A stretch of 64,000 nucleotides of DNA from Photorhabdus khanii NC19 (GCF_000517265.1 NZ_AYSJ01000014.1:484740-548739); one strand, 5' to 3'. Positions 30,992 to 40,773 are shown, counted from the stretch's first letter. The notes: generated from the letters alone by a model not told the origin. Numbers and translations are program-made.

Positions 30992-31136
30992 GACTCTTAT
31001 TCAGGATCTCAGTTATCGGAGAGAAGCCGTGCGCTTGATTAAAATCAACAGATTGGTAGTGGTGTTATGGTTAAAAGGCGGTATAATCTCGCGATTTTTT
31101 GTCTGCCGGCGACTTGACATACAGTAGGAGAAGTCC

Positions 31137-31763
31137 ATGAAGATCGTTGAGGTGAACCACCCACTTGTTAAACATAAACTCGGCCTGATGCGAGCGAATG
31201 ATATCAGCACCAAACGCTTTCGTGAACTGGCCGCAGAAGTCGGAAGTCTTCTGACTTATGAAGCAACCGCTGATTTAGAAACCGAAAAGGTCACGATTGA
31301 TGGCTGGTGTGGCCCGGTAGCTGTTGAGCAGATTAAAGGTAAAAAAATAACCGTTGTGCCTATTTTGCGTGCAGGGTTGGGTATGATGGATGGCGTATTG
31401 GAGAATGTGCCAAGTGCCCGGATCAGTGTCGTAGGCGTGTATCGTGATGAAGAAACGTTAGAACCTGTCCCTTATTTCCAGAAACTTGCTTCCAATATTG
31501 ATGAACGTCTGGCGCTGGTGGTTGATCCCATGCTGGCGACCGGCGGTTCCATGATTGCAACTATTGATTTATTGAAAAAAGCAGGTTGCCAGTCGATTAA
31601 AGTTCTGGTTTTGGTTGCGGCGCCTGAAGGTATTGCTGCGCTGGAAAAAGCCCATCCCGATGTAGAACTGTATACCGCGTCTATTGATGAGAGACTCAAT
31701 GAGCAGGGATACATTGTGCCTGGCCTGGGGGATGCGGGCGATAAAATATTTGGTACAAAATAA
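31137..31763 (+). CDS. upp: Uracil phosphoribosyltransferase Upp
   Basis: 208 residues, start [20 protein letters not shown]. The PRPP-binding loop is [20 protein letters not shown], and the C-terminal uracil-binding region [18 protein letters not shown] is intact. It converts uracil and PRPP to UMP. AGGAG lies before the ATG, and TATAAT at 31082-31087 is a good -10 candidate. Followed by a strong terminator and then uraA, the uracil importer, as in E. coli. Confidence 0.97.
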   Translation: MKIVEVNHPLVKHKLGLMRANDISTKRFRELAAEVGSLLTYEATADLETEKVTIDGWCGPVAVEQIKGKKITVVPILRAGLGMMDGVLENVPSARISVVGVYRDEETLEPVPYFQKLASNIDERLALVVDPMLATGGSMIATIDLLKKAGCQSIKVLVLVAAPEGIAALEKAHPDVELYTASIDERLNEQGYIVPGLGDAGDKIFGTK

Positions 31764-31769
31764 TAAGTT

Positions 31770-31796
31770 AGCCGACTTTTGAGTCGGCTTTTTTTT
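31770..31796 (+). terminator. Rho-independent terminator after upp
   Basis: Stem AGCCGACT / AGTCGGCT around TTTG followed by a run of eight T. Readthrough or attenuation into uraA is possible because uraA starts 35 bp later. Confidence 0.9.
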
Positions 31797-31831
31797 GGTT
31801 CGTGATGCGATAATATGAAGAGGATAAACGA

Positions 31832-33133
31832 ATGACCCGTCGCACTATTGGGGTAGATGAGCGGCCTCCACTTTTACAGACCATTCCACTGAGCTTCCAA
31901 CATCTTTTTGCTATGTTTGGTGCAACGGTATTGGTGCCGATTTTGTTTAAAGTCAACCCGGCGACGATTCTGCTATTTAATGGTATCGGTACATTGTTAT
32001 ATCTGGTTATCTGTAAGGGAAAAATTCCGGCGTATTTGGGATCGAGTTTCGCATTTATTTCGCCGGTTTTATTGTTGTTGCCGCTGGGGTATGAATTAGC
32101 GTTGGGCGGTTTTATCCTGTGTGGTGTGCTGTTCTGTCTGGTTTCATTGATTGTCAAAGTGGCGGGACGAGGCTGGATTAATGTGCTGTTTCCACCTGCG
32201 GCAATGGGGGCAATTGTTGCGGTTATCGGGCTGGAGCTTGCAGGTGTTGCGGCTGATATGGCCGGTTTGCGTCCGGCAGAAGGCGCTGATGTTAATCCAA
32301 CGGCGCTGACAATTTCGCTGGTCACACTGGCGGTTACTGTTCTTGGTTCCGTAATGTTCCGTGGATTTCTGGCTATCATTCCGATTTTGATTGGGGTGTT
32401 GGTGGGTTACGCACTGGCATTCCTGATGGGGGAGGTTGACTTGACACCTGTGCGTGAAGCACCGTGGTTTGCATTGCCAACTTTTTACTCACCCCGTTTT
32501 GAATGGTTCGCCATAATGACGATCCTGCCTGCGGCACTGGTTGTTATCGCGGAACATGTTGGGCATTTAGTTGTTACGGCAAATATTGTGAAGAGGGATT
32601 TGTTGAAAGAACCCGGTTTGCATCGTTCTATGTTCGCGAATGGTTTTTCAACTGTGATTTCCGGTTTCTTTGGTTCAACCCCTAACACGACTTACGGCGA
32701 AAATATTGGTGTGATGGCAGTTACCAAAGTATACAGCACTTGGGTTATTGGTGGCGCTGCGGTATTGGCGATTCTGCTCTCTTGTGTCGGTAAACTGGCG
32801 GCAGCGATTCAGGCCGTGCCTGTTCCGGTCATGGGCGGTGTTTCTCTGTTGCTTTATGGTGTTATCGGAGCATCAGGTATTCGGGTGCTGATTGATTCCA
32901 AAGTAGATTACAATAAAGCACAAAATCTAATTCTGACCTCCGTTATTCTTATTATTGGTGTCAGTGGCGCGAAAATAAATATTGGCGTTACTGAACTGAA
33001 AGGTATGGCGCTGGCAACGATTGTGGGTATTGGTATGAGTCTGATTTTCTGCTTGATGAGTATTATTCGTCCTGAAAAACAATATATTGAGTCTTCAATT
33101 GAATCTGTTAAGCGTGATAAGTCATTGAAGTAA
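31832..33133 (+). CDS. uraA: Uracil:proton symporter UraA
   Basis: 433 residues, NCS2 family, with about fourteen membrane spans. Motifs include SFQHLFAMFGATVLVPILF at helix 1, GSSFAFISPVLLLLPLGYE at helix 3, VVIAEHVGHLVVTANIVKRD with the substrate-binding Glu/His, and the STPNTTYGENIGVMAVTKVY loop characteristic of uracil/xanthine permeases. It imports uracil for Upp. In E. coli hda follows uraA directly; here about 5 kb of other genes lies between them. Confidence 0.96.
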   Translation: MTRRTIGVDERPPLLQTIPLSFQHLFAMFGATVLVPILFKVNPATILLFNGIGTLLYLVICKGKIPAYLGSSFAFISPVLLLLPLGYELALGGFILCGVLFCLVSLIVKVAGRGWINVLFPPAAMGAIVAVIGLELAGVAADMAGLRPAEGADVNPTALTISLVTLAVTVLGSVMFRGFLAIIPILIGVLVGYALAFLMGEVDLTPVREAPWFALPTFYSPRFEWFAIMTILPAALVVIAEHVGHLVVTANIVKRDLLKEPGLHRSMFANGFSTVISGFFGSTPNTTYGENIGVMAVTKVYSTWVIGGAAVLAILLSCVGKLAAAIQAVPVPVMGGVSLLLYGVIGASGIRVLIDSKVDYNKAQNLILTSVILIIGVSGAKINIGVTELKGMALATIVGIGMSLIFCLMSIIRPEKQYIESSIESVKRDKSLK

Positions 33134-33315
33134 TAAGTTCGATTTATTTCCCCGCTTTGAATGGTTTTAATCAGGGAGGGCGGGGATGGGTAGAATAATT
33201 TATTTTATCCGTGGAGGAGATTAGGGAAGCAGATGTTCACCACCAATTGGACGTAAACTTACTGGCGGCATATTTGTTATGGAGAAAAAAGGAGCGACAA
33301 GCTCCCTTCAAATGT

Positions 33316-33489
33316 TTATCGGACTACGTACCAGTTCTGCTTTTCACTGAGATACCGGACAGTACCCTCTTGTTCGGATTTCTTTAGGGCGTTGTAAGCA
33401 GCTCTCATACGTTCAGCCTTTTTAGCTACCGCTTTTTCGAGTTCAAGCTTTTCTTTTTCTTCAGCTTGTTTGTTATGTATGTATGACAT
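33316..33489 (-). CDS. Small charged protein, 57 residues, unknown
   Basis: Reads MSYIHNKQAEEKEKLELEKA from an ATG at 33489 with a GGAGGGG ribosome binding site 3-9 nt upstream, and ends at 33316. The middle is a Lys/Glu/Ala-rich probable helix (KAVAKKAERMRAAYNALKKS) and the end is QNWYVVR. Its start overlaps the 3' end of the upstream unknown gene by 17 nt, so the two form an operon. No family recognised. Size, charge and overlap fit a partner subunit, possibly one half of a toxin-antitoxin-like pair, but nothing proves it. Confidence 0.6.
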   Translation of the reverse strand: MSYIHNKQAEEKEKLELEKAVAKKAERMRAAYNALKKSEQEGTVRYLSEKQNWYVVR

Positions 33490-33916
33490 AACCCCTCCCG
33501 CTTGGATCTAATTTATCTGTCATGGTAAAACCGTTTTGTGTCACAAATCGATTAATATGTCGTTTATAGACCCGGTTCAGTCGCTCATCTGCGGCTAGCA
33601 AAATGTATCCACTAGGACTAACCGCATTATAGTGCTCATTAATCAACCTTTCAACTTCGGACATAATTCCTATCATCTGATGATGGTTATTTGTAGGGTA
33701 CCTCTCAAATAGCGTGTTATTATCTAAATTGTTTTTTGCATCAAATGAAACTTCAAAGCAACTGCCCCGGTCGAGTCTGTAATTTTCAGGCAGAACGACA
33801 GAAGAATCCCCCTTTGAGATAATTTCCATTATAATCAAGGTGTATTCCACGCTAGACACCTCAAAGTCTGAGATATGTGCTTCGCCATATCCGAGGTTTT
33901 CTATTTTAAAAGGCAT
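33473..33916 (-). CDS. Hypothetical protein, 147 residues (165 from TTG)
   Basis: I place the start at the ATG at 33916 (MPFKIENLGYGEAHISDF). A TTG at 33970 would add 18 residues and is the alternative, because a perfect TATAAT -10 box (33996 to 33991) lies only about 20 bp before it. The protein has a beta-rich first half and ends SGYILLAADERLNRVYKRHI and DPSGRGYVIHT. No domain recognised. A 24-bp perfect palindrome sits 11 to 34 bp before the ATG and would be an obvious operator or leader hairpin. Accessory gene in the uraA-hda insertion. Confidence 0.55.
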   Translation of the reverse strand: MPFKIENLGYGEAHISDFEVSSVEYTLIIMEIISKGDSSVVLPENYRLDRGSCFEVSFDAKNNLDNNTLFERYPTNNHHQMIGIMSEVERLINEHYNAVSPSGYILLAADERLNRVYKRHINRFVTQNGFTMTDKLDPSGRGYVIHT

Positions 33917-33926
33917 AGGTTTTCCC

Positions 33927-33950
33927 AAAGTTTCAACATGTTGAAACTTT
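33927..33950. promoter_or_regulatory. 24-bp perfect palindrome upstream of unknown gene pair
   Basis: Half-site AAAGTTTCAACA on each strand, meeting at 33938/33939, with no mismatch over 24 bp. It lies between a TATAAT -10 box (33991-33996, minus) and the ATG at 33916, so it is in the transcribed leader and could be an autoregulatory operator or an mRNA hairpin. Confidence 0.65.
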
Positions 33951-34085
33951 ATATTTTCAGTATTCTTCAATCAATTGATTTCATAGCAGTATTATAATGC
34001 AGACTTTCCTGTTCAAACTTAGCAGGAGAAATAAATGCGTGTTACGCCGCAAAAAAAGAGGTCACAGGGTCAGTTACGATTAAAG

Positions 34086-34125
34086 GATATCAGTATTAGT
34101 CTTTGAGTGACTAATAACTGATATC
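34086..34125. terminator. Strong hairpin between unknown gene pair and PTS operon
   Basis: Long inverted repeat, arms GATATCAGTATTAGTC and GACTAATAACTGATATC with one bulged base, flanked by A-rich sequence on the left and TCTTTAATTTT on the right. It sits downstream of celF (minus) and could terminate that operon, or plus-strand transcription. Confidence 0.6.
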
Positions 34126-34182
34126 TCTTTAATTTTATGCTCGTTCTGGTTTCAGGTTATTCAACCAGGTGCAGATTATTCA

Positions 34183-35487
34183 TTAAAATTGCGGCAGGTA
34201 ATCACGATTTATCGCCAATACGTCATCCAAAAGCGGTGAAGCAATATCGACATCGGCAACCAGTGGGTTGGTGATCAATGCCCGCAGTGCAGCGTTGCGA
34301 TCGCCATGAACCGCTGCTTCAATCGTTAAACGCTCGAAGGTTTTTATCTGTTGGGTCAGAGAGTACATACTGTCAGGCAGGCGGCCAAATGTCAGCGGGT
34401 GGGCACCTTCTGCATTAATGATACAGTTGGTTTCAATGACGGCATCGTCCGGCAGGCCACGAATAGCACCGTGGTTAGGGGTATTAACCACCAGCTGGCT
34501 GCCAAGATTGTTGTGAATAGCGCACATCAGATCCAGTGCAACTTCAGAATAGAATGAACCGCCGCGGAAACTGAGCTGTTCTGGTTTGTGAGCAAGGTCT
34601 GGATCGGCATACAGTTCAAACAGCTCCTGCTCTACTTTCATGACTTGTTCTGCCCGTGTGCCTTGTTTGGCAGCGGCTTCGCGCTCTTCCTGCAACATGC
34701 TGCGGGTCTGATAGAAGTAACGGTGATAAGGGCAGGGGATTGCGCCTAATGCTCTGAGTAATGGCGGGGGCCAGGGGGATTCTTTAATGTTATTCATGGT
34801 TAATGCTACACCGTTGCATAACATATCAAGTACCCGATGCGTTTCATCCCGCCCTGAAACCAGTACCTGGTGTACCCAAACCATATGATTAAGCCCTGCA
34901 AAACGTAATTGCACATCTTGATGAGGATGTTGCAGCATATTGGCAATCATATGGTGCATGGTGACCGGGACATTACACAGGCCGATTATTTTTGCCTTGC
35001 TGTAACGGGAAACCGCTTCGGTGACGATCCCTGCCGGGTTAGTGAAGTTAACAATCCATGCATCTGGCGCAAGTTGTTCAACTTTACGGGCGATATCCAG
35101 CAAAACGGGGATGGTACGTAACGCCTTGGCAAATCCTCCTACGCCCGTTGTTTCCTGACCGATTAAACCGTATTTCAGCCCCAGACGTTCATCCATAGCA
35201 CGCGCTGGAAGCTGGCCGACACGCAATTGAGTCAAAATAAAACTGGCGCCGCGGATTGCATTATCTGGTGTGAAATGTACGCTGACGATAACGTGTTCCA
35301 GGCCATGACGGGCCAACATACGACGGGTAAGTGCAGCGATAATTTCTACTTTCTGTTTTCCACCATCAATGTCAACTAATGCCAATTCAGAGAGTGGAAT
35401 GCTTTTGTTGCGCTGAATGAGTCCTTCTACTAACTCAGGTGTGTAGCTGCTACCGCCGCCGATAACGGCTATTTTTATCTGTTTCAT
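34183..35487 (-). CDS. celF: 6-phospho-beta-glucosidase, glycoside hydrolase family 4
   Basis: 434 residues. NAD-binding [19 protein letters not shown] at the N-terminus, metal ligands Cys171 ([12 protein letters not shown]) and His201 ([11 protein letters not shown]), and [13 protein letters not shown], all typical of GH4 enzymes, which use NAD and Mn2+ in a redox-elimination mechanism. It hydrolyses phosphorylated cellobiose or chitobiose delivered by the PTS genes upstream. Its start overlaps the EIIA stop by 4 nt. It could be named chbF; substrate is not decidable here. Confidence 0.9.
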   Translation of the reverse strand: MKQIKIAVIGGGSSYTPELVEGLIQRNKSIPLSELALVDIDGGKQKVEIIAALTRRMLARHGLEHVIVSVHFTPDNAIRGASFILTQLRVGQLPARAMDERLGLKYGLIGQETTGVGGFAKALRTIPVLLDIARKVEQLAPDAWIVNFTNPAGIVTEAVSRYSKAKIIGLCNVPVTMHHMIANMLQHPHQDVQLRFAGLNHMVWVHQVLVSGRDETHRVLDMLCNGVALTMNNIKESPWPPPLLRALGAIPCPYHRYFYQTRSMLQEEREAAAKQGTRAEQVMKVEQELFELYADPDLAHKPEQLSFRGGSFYSEVALDLMCAIHNNLGSQLVVNTPNHGAIRGLPDDAVIETNCIINAEGAHPLTFGRLPDSMYSLTQQIKTFERLTIEAAVHGDRNAALRALITNPLVADVDIASPLLDDVLAINRDYLPQF

Positions 35488-35807
35488 ATTTTTTCCTCCT
35501 GTGATGGCATCCGGCGGTAGAGTTCAATCATATCGCCGGCAAGATCCTGAATAACCATCGCGTTCATTAAATGATCCTGTGCATGTATAGTGATCAGATT
35601 GACAGGCAATTTACCGCCGCCTTCATCCAACCCGATTAGAGTAGTTTGAATGGCATGCGCCTCCTTGATTGCCTGTTGGGATTCCGCCATCAGTGTGTGT
35701 GAAGTTTGAAAGTCACCGTTTCTGGCATGTTGTAATGCCATCAGCGCATGGCTGCGTGCGCTCCCGGCATGAACCAGCAGTTCGACAATAGTTTGTTCCA
35801 AATCCAT
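35484..35807 (-). CDS. PTS lactose/cellobiose-type EIIA component
   Basis: 107 residues, three-helix bundle family. The phosphorylation region LITIHAQDHLMNAMVIQDLA contains the conserved histidine, and the first helix holds LVHAGSARSHALMALQHA. It accepts phosphate from HPr and passes it to EIIB. Third gene of the operon in order EIIB-EIIC-EIIA-GH4. Homologue of ChbA/CelC. AGGAGG-like sequence lies before the ATG. Confidence 0.92.
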   Translation of the reverse strand: MDLEQTIVELLVHAGSARSHALMALQHARNGDFQTSHTLMAESQQAIKEAHAIQTTLIGLDEGGGKLPVNLITIHAQDHLMNAMVIQDLAGDMIELYRRMPSQEEKI

Positions 35808-35831
35808 GTGTAAATCCTCCGAAGATTATGG

Positions 35832-37154
35832 CTAAGATTGAGTTTCTACGCTGGTGGATATCGTCTCTTCTTGCTGTTTATTTTCTTCATTGATTAATTG
35901 CTTTTCATAAACTTTGAAGAAGGGATACCAGATGAATAGATCGATTATCATCAGCACGATAACTAGCACTGCCGCACGGTAATCCCAGGCGGCGGAAAGC
36001 ATTGCACCGAATGGGGCCGGTGTGGTCCAGGGAGAGATAACGACCATTTTATGCACCAGATCAAGATGCAGGGTACTGTAAGACAAGACTACATTGACCA
36101 ATGGCACAACCAATAGTGGAATTAATAGGGTTGGGTTCATAACAATCGGTGAACCAAATAACAGAGGCTCGTTAATGTTGAACATAGCCGGAACTGCGCT
36201 TAGTTTTCCGATAGTACGCAAGTGTATAGAGCGGCTGCGTAGGTAAAGAATAGCCAGAGCCAGGGTGGAACCGGAGCCGCCAAGACAGGCATAAAATGAC
36301 CAGTATGGATCAGTGAGAATTTGGGTTGCCGCAGCTCCTTGAGCTATTAAGGCCGCATTGGTGGCAATATTTGCCATAAATATGGGGCTTAATAGGACAG
36401 TAATAATGTTGGCACCGTGAATACCGGCAAACCACAGTAGATTGGCAATCAGCACTGCCAACATAATGGCTGGCAGTGTGTCACCGACGGAAATGAGGGG
36501 TTGAAAAATCTGCATGACGGCGGCAGGGATGAGCAGATTGAATTCACTCTGTAAGAGCAAACTGATCGGGTAAACCGTCAACAGGATACCGGTGACCGGA
36601 TACAAAAGTTCAAAAGAACGGGCGATCGCCGGTGGTACTTGTGCCGGCATACGGATGGTGATGTTATATTTTTTTAATAAACGCGTCAGTTCAACTGACC
36701 AGATAGCGCAAATCAATGAGGTGAATACGCCTGCTCCTCCGAGAAAATCGAGTGCTATTTTGTTTTCGATTTGTGGTGCTGCCGCTAATAAAAACGCCAT
36801 TAGTGACAGTAAAGCAGAAGTTAACCCATCCAGACCGTAGGATTTAGCCAGGCTGTAGGCCGTGCCGACCGAAACAAATATGCTCATTAATCCCATGGTC
36901 ATAAAGTAAGGCATGGTGATGGTGTCCCAGTGAGTTTTCGCAAAGGACAACCAAGCCTGACCGAATGAGGATGAAGTTTGTGCATCAAATGGTGGGTTTG
37001 CCGCAATTAACATGATACTGCCGATGAGCAAAAATGGCATGGCTGAGATAAAGCCGTCACGTATCGCACTAATATGTCGCTGGTTACCGATTCGTCCTGC
37101 AAGCGGGACAATATGGCTTTCTACGACGCGTATGAACGTAGTATAGAGGCTCAT
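35832..37154 (-). CDS. PTS cellobiose/chitobiose-type EIIC permease
   Basis: 440 residues with about ten hydrophobic segments. RDGFISAMPFLLIGSIMLIA near the N-terminus, FAGIHGANIITVLLSPIF and FNINEPLLFGSPIVMNPTLL are the family signature motifs, the last carrying the conserved NEPLLFG loop. It is the sugar channel of the complex with EIIB and EIIA. It lies 28 bp after EIIB. Confidence 0.93.
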   Translation of the reverse strand: MSLYTTFIRVVESHIVPLAGRIGNQRHISAIRDGFISAMPFLLIGSIMLIAANPPFDAQTSSSFGQAWLSFAKTHWDTITMPYFMTMGLMSIFVSVGTAYSLAKSYGLDGLTSALLSLMAFLLAAAPQIENKIALDFLGGAGVFTSLICAIWSVELTRLLKKYNITIRMPAQVPPAIARSFELLYPVTGILLTVYPISLLLQSEFNLLIPAAVMQIFQPLISVGDTLPAIMLAVLIANLLWFAGIHGANIITVLLSPIFMANIATNAALIAQGAAATQILTDPYWSFYACLGGSGSTLALAILYLRSRSIHLRTIGKLSAVPAMFNINEPLLFGSPIVMNPTLLIPLLVVPLVNVVLSYSTLHLDLVHKMVVISPWTTPAPFGAMLSAAWDYRAAVLVIVLMIIDLFIWYPFFKVYEKQLINEENKQQEETISTSVETQS

Positions 37155-37182
37155 AGGGCACTCCGTATGATGATGAAGTTGA

Positions 37183-37488
37183 TTATTCCAACAGGCTTAA
37201 TGCCTTATCGAGAACTTTGTCACCACGAAGAGCGCCGTAATCCATCATGTCAATAATGTCTATCGGCTTGCCGAGTGGGTTGGCGATAGCGGAAAAATGA
37301 GCCAGCTGATGTCTTACTTGTGGGCCAAGTAAAACAACGTCGGCATCGGTTATCAGATGTTTTAATTCGATGGTAGAGGCGGCCTTGATCTCAATGTCTA
37401 ACGCTCGTTTGGTCACTTCTGCCTGCATACGTTGTACCAGCATGCTGGTGGACATGCCGGCAGAGCAACACAATAGGATTTTTTTCAT
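37183..37488 (-). CDS. PTS cellobiose/chitobiose-type EIIB component
   Basis: 101 residues. The start MKKILLCCSAGMSTSMLVQR carries the phosphorylated Cys8 followed by the CSAGMSTS phosphate loop, and DADVVLLGPQVRHQLAHF is the conserved second strand. It transfers phosphate from EIIA to the incoming disaccharide. First gene of the operon, so the promoter lies in 37489-38204. No dedicated regulator gene (ChbR or BglG type) is present nearby. Confidence 0.92.
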   Translation of the reverse strand: MKKILLCCSAGMSTSMLVQRMQAEVTKRALDIEIKAASTIELKHLITDADVVLLGPQVRHQLAHFSAIANPLGKPIDIIDMMDYGALRGDKVLDKALSLLE

Positions 37489-38204
37489 TACTCAGCTTCC
37501 TGTTTATTATGTCAGTTGATCATGGGGTAGGTGGTAAATGAGAGCACACCCACTTCTTATTAAGATTAGCACTTATGTTAAATTTGTTGCGATTTTGTGG
37601 CATGTTAATCAGAATAGTGTGAGGAATAGCGATAGAATGTGATCTTTGTTTGTATTGAACATAGCGTGAAAATGTCAGGTTGTACGGGGCGTTGCAGAGG
37701 GATTTCTTATTTCATGAAAATAGTGGGTTGCTCGTTTTTACGTCAACCGAACGTTGATTATTTATCATTTTGCTAATACACTGCGTAGCAGATATGGTTA
37801 ATGCCGAAGCTTACATCATGGGATGATTTCTATATAACTTGGGCTGATTATTGTTGGGGCCATGACAAGGATTACCACTATCATCGCCTTTTTGTTATCA
37901 GTAAAGAACTATTACATTGATCCTTCTTAAAACTGACAAATCTCAACATCTGACGACTTTCTCTTAAATAGCATAAAATTAAAAAGTTAGATCTTTCCTG
38001 TTTTCGCATTTAGAATATTTCACCGGTGCTTGCCGGTTGTTCTGTATTATGAAGAAATATTGTGCATTTAAGGGAAGACTGAAATGGGTTTAACTTATTG
38101 AATCCAAAAAATAGTTTTTTTATTATTTATCTATGCAGTTCATTTACAACTATTTTCTGTGATAAACTTGTTTGCGCTTGTTACCTGCTCTGTTTGAGGT
38201 GCTT
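37489..38204. other. Divergent intergenic region PTS operon / hda
   Basis: 716 bp without a gene I can support. It must hold the PTS operon promoter (minus) and the hda promoter (plus). A TGTGATC half-site at 37638-37644 could be half of a CRP site about 150 bp before the PTS start, but the other half is poor. The size suggests leftover sequence from the insertion that split uraA and hda. Confidence 0.5.
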
Positions 38205-38906
38205 CTGAACACACCATCGCAGCTTTCATTACCTTTATATCTTCCCGATGACGAAACTTTTGCCAGTTTCTTTCCGGGGGAAAACGCTACCCTGTTAGCT
38301 GCAATTAAATTGGCCATTAATCAGCCGCATGGCAGCTATATTTATTTTTGGTCCCGTGATAGTGGGGGGCGAAGTCATTTGTTGCATGCCGCATGTGCTG
38401 AATTGTCCCTGAAAGATGAAGCTGTGGGCTATGTTCCGCTGGATAAACGTGCCTATTTTATTCCTGAGGTGCTTGATGGCATGGAACACTTATCACTGGT
38501 TTGTATCGATAATATCGAATGTATTGCTGGTGATGAAGAGTGGGAAATGGCGATGTTTAATCTTTATAATCGCATTCTGGAAATCGGTCGCACTTGTTTG
38601 CTTATCAGTGGCGATCGTCCACCTCGTCAGATTGATCTTAGGTTACCTGATTTGGCTTCCCGTCTGGACTGGGGGCAAATTTATAAATTACAACCACTTT
38701 CCGATGATGAGAAATTACAGGCTTTGCAACTGCGTGCAAAATTACGTGGGTTTGAGTTGCCGGAAGATGTGGGGCGCTTCTTACTGAAAAGATTAGACAG
38801 AGAAATGCGGACGCTGTTTATGACCTTGAATCAGTTAGATCATGCTTCGATAGTTGCCCAGCGCAAGCTGACGATTCCATTTGTGAAGGATATTCTGCAT
38901 CTTTGA
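38205..38906 (+). CDS. hda: DnaA regulatory inactivator Hda, CTG start
   Basis: 233 residues when started at the CTG at 38205 ([19 protein letters not shown]). That is exactly the length and start of E. coli Hda, which is known to initiate at CUG. GAGGT lies 5 nt upstream. A TTG at 38172 would give 11 extra residues not seen in the E. coli protein. It is an AAA+ DnaA-domain III homologue: [14 protein letters not shown] is the Walker B region and [15 protein letters not shown] the sensor/arginine-finger area. QLSLPL is the sliding-clamp-binding motif. With DNA-loaded DnaN it stimulates DnaA-ATP hydrolysis. Confidence 0.93.
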   Translation: MNTPSQLSLPLYLPDDETFASFFPGENATLLAAIKLAINQPHGSYIYFWSRDSGGRSHLLHAACAELSLKDEAVGYVPLDKRAYFIPEVLDGMEHLSLVCIDNIECIAGDEEWEMAMFNLYNRILEIGRTCLLISGDRPPRQIDLRLPDLASRLDWGQIYKLQPLSDDEKLQALQLRAKLRGFELPEDVGRFLLKRLDREMRTLFMTLNQLDHASIVAQRKLTIPFVKDILHL

Positions 38907-38907
38907 C

Positions 38908-38931
38908 GATGATGGTGATTTCACCATCATC
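38908..38931. terminator. Hairpin between hda and arsC-like gene
   Basis: Perfect inverted repeat GATGATGGTG / CACCATCATC around ATTT, immediately after the hda stop and before the converging arsC-like stop. No T run; probable bidirectional terminator. Confidence 0.55.
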
Positions 38932-38943
38932 ATATCTACCCGA

Positions 38944-39300
38944 TTAGCCAAGAATTTCTTTTACTTGTTCTGGTGGGCGCCCAAGCCTGGCTTTATCACC
39001 ACAAACGACAATAGGGCGCTCAATCAGTTTAGGATTGGCAACCATCACTTTCAGTAGATCGTGTTGAGTGAGTTTTTCATCGGCCAGATTCAACTCTTTG
39101 TATAGATCTTCTTTAGTTCGCATCAACTGGCGCGCATCATGAAAACCAAGCTGTTTTAACAGAACAGATAATTGCTCTATCGTGGGAGGGACCTCCAGAT
39201 AGAGAATAATCTGCGGCTTAATGCCTTGCTCTTCAATAAGAGCCAAAGTTTCACGGCTTTTGGAGCAGCGGGGGTTATGATAAATGATCACCTGTTGCAT
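38944..39300 (-). CDS. ArsC/YffB-superfamily glutaredoxin-like reductase (YfgD)
   Basis: 118 residues, thioredoxin-fold arsenate reductase family. IYHNPRCSKSRETLALIEEQ carries the catalytic Cys of the arsenate reductase type, and ERPIVVCGDKARLGRPPEQV is the conserved RPI/RP C-terminal motif. Annotated as arsenate reductase in many genomes; the E. coli homologue YfgD sits next to yfgC/bepA, as here (10 bp gap to bepA upstream). True substrate in this position is uncertain; no arsR or arsB gene is near. Confidence 0.88.
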   Translation of the reverse strand: MQQVIIYHNPRCSKSRETLALIEEQGIKPQIILYLEVPPTIEQLSVLLKQLGFHDARQLMRTKEDLYKELNLADEKLTQHDLLKVMVANPKLIERPIVVCGDKARLGRPPEQVKEILG

Positions 39301-39309
39301 GAAAGTTCC

Positions 39310-40773
39310 TTAACGTTGGTATTGATTGTAACGCTGTTGTAGCTGGCGTAACTGATCGATACGGGCATCATAACGTTCTTGATCGTAACTGCCTAATTTT
39401 ACCAGTGCGCTGGCACTGCTGAGGTATTTAATGGCATTGTCAAACTGACCATGAAGTGCCATTTCTTCAGCATACGCTGATAATTCTTCATGGCGTTTGC
39501 CTTGTTGGGCGGCGGCTTCCCTCATCAGGTGCCAACCGTTTGGATCATCAGGATTATTGAACGTATAACGGTAGAGCAGCTTTGCAGCCTGCGGGTATTG
39601 CTTTGCGCGAATGAGCGCATTTGCCAGATTAATCTGTAAGACCAAATTGTCTTTTTGTTTCTGTAAGGCGTTTTGTAATCGGGTGATAGCCTGAGCCGTT
39701 CGGTTCTGTTCAATATCAATATCGGTCATCGTGTCAATAAACCAGAGGTTATCTGGTTGTTTTGCTAATAATGGTTCCAGAATAGCCCGTGCCTCAGCGT
39801 ATTTTTTATCCTGAGAAAATAAGATTGCTTGTCCATAAGCGGCGGCGAGTTGCTCTTTAGCTGTGCCTTTACGGTAATTTTCTAAAATTTGTTCCAGATA
39901 GCCGCGCTGCTCCGTAGTGTACATTCCCATAATACGGACTCTGGCAAACAGAAAATCTTGAGATTGTGGAACACGCTTGGCGGGATATTGGTTAGCACGG
40001 TTACGGGCATCAGCAAGGCGGCTGTCGGGTAATGGGTGAGTCAGCAACATCTCTGGTGGTTTGGAACTGTAACGGGTCTGATCTGCCAGGATCTGCATAA
40101 AATCCGGCATGCCTTGAGGATCAAAACCCGCTTTGCGTAGCGTCTGCATGCCAATGCGGTCAGCTTCCTGCTCATTGGATTGAGTAAAGCTGATCATACC
40201 TTGTTGTATTCCGGCAAGCGTTCCGCTGAGTGCCGCCATTCCTGCTTGTGGGTTAGCCATTATCAACAGGATAGAACCCAGAGCACTTGCCCAGGCCAGT
40301 GGTGCTGTACGCTGCTGATCTTCCATCATTCGTGCCAGATGGCGCTGAGTGACGTGGGAAATTTCGTGGGCTATAACGGATGCCAGCTCGCTTTCATTAC
40401 GGCTATAACGAAAAAGTGCGGCATGGAGTACGACGTTACCGCCAAAGAAAGCGTAAGCGTTGATATTCGGGTTATTGATCAGATAAAAATGAAAAGGTGT
40501 TTTAACTGAATCTGCATTAGCCACCAACCTTTGTCCAAGGGTATTGATATATTGCGTCAATAATGGGTCATAAATCAGTGGAACGTTGTCACGCATCTGG
40601 CGGACGTAAAAATCGCCCATTGCCAGTTCCTGATTGATGCTTAGGGTTGAACCTGCCGTGGTACCTATATCCGGCAATGAATCTTCAATAGAGGCGCTGA
40701 GAACAGGGGGGCTTACTAGCAATAATGTACTGATTAATATTGCTGCCAGGGATTGATTAGACATTATTTTCAT
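39310..40773 (-). CDS. bepA: Periplasmic metalloprotease/chaperone BepA (YfgC)
   Basis: 487 residues, equal to E. coli BepA. An N-terminal signal peptide ([20 protein letters not shown]) is followed by an M48 peptidase domain with [20 protein letters not shown] (zinc HExxH) and [13 protein letters not shown] (third ligand). The C-terminal half is TPR repeats (about residues 310-480). It degrades or promotes assembly of LptD and other outer-membrane proteins at the BAM complex. Divergent from perM. Confidence 0.95.
   Translation of the reverse strand: MKIMSNQSLAAILISTLLLVSPPVLSASIEDSLPDIGTTAGSTLSINQELAMGDFYVRQMRDNVPLIYDPLLTQYINTLGQRLVANADSVKTPFHFYLINNPNINAYAFFGGNVVLHAALFRYSRNESELASVIAHEISHVTQRHLARMMEDQQRTAPLAWASALGSILLIMANPQAGMAALSGTLAGIQQGMISFTQSNEQEADRIGMQTLRKAGFDPQGMPDFMQILADQTRYSSKPPEMLLTHPLPDSRLADARNRANQYPAKRVPQSQDFLFARVRIMGMYTTEQRGYLEQILENYRKGTAKEQLAAAYGQAILFSQDKKYAEARAILEPLLAKQPDNLWFIDTMTDIDIEQNRTAQAITRLQNALQKQKDNLVLQINLANALIRAKQYPQAAKLLYRYTFNNPDDPNGWHLMREAAAQQGKRHEELSAYAEEMALHGQFDNAIKYLSSASALVKLGSYDQERYDARIDQLRQLQQRYNQYQR

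Noticed and set aside
31768-32379. 203-codon minus-strand frame over uraA
   Set aside because: Antisense to the conserved UraA membrane protein; composition is that of a reverse-frame artefact.
34035-34106. 23-codon plus-strand frame after AGGAG at 34035
   Set aside because: Runs into the long hairpin, has no similarity and is too short to defend.
37638-37653. TGTGATC half-site as a CRP operator for the PTS operon
   Set aside because: Second half-site is poor and it lies about 150 bp before the first gene; kept only as a note in the gap.
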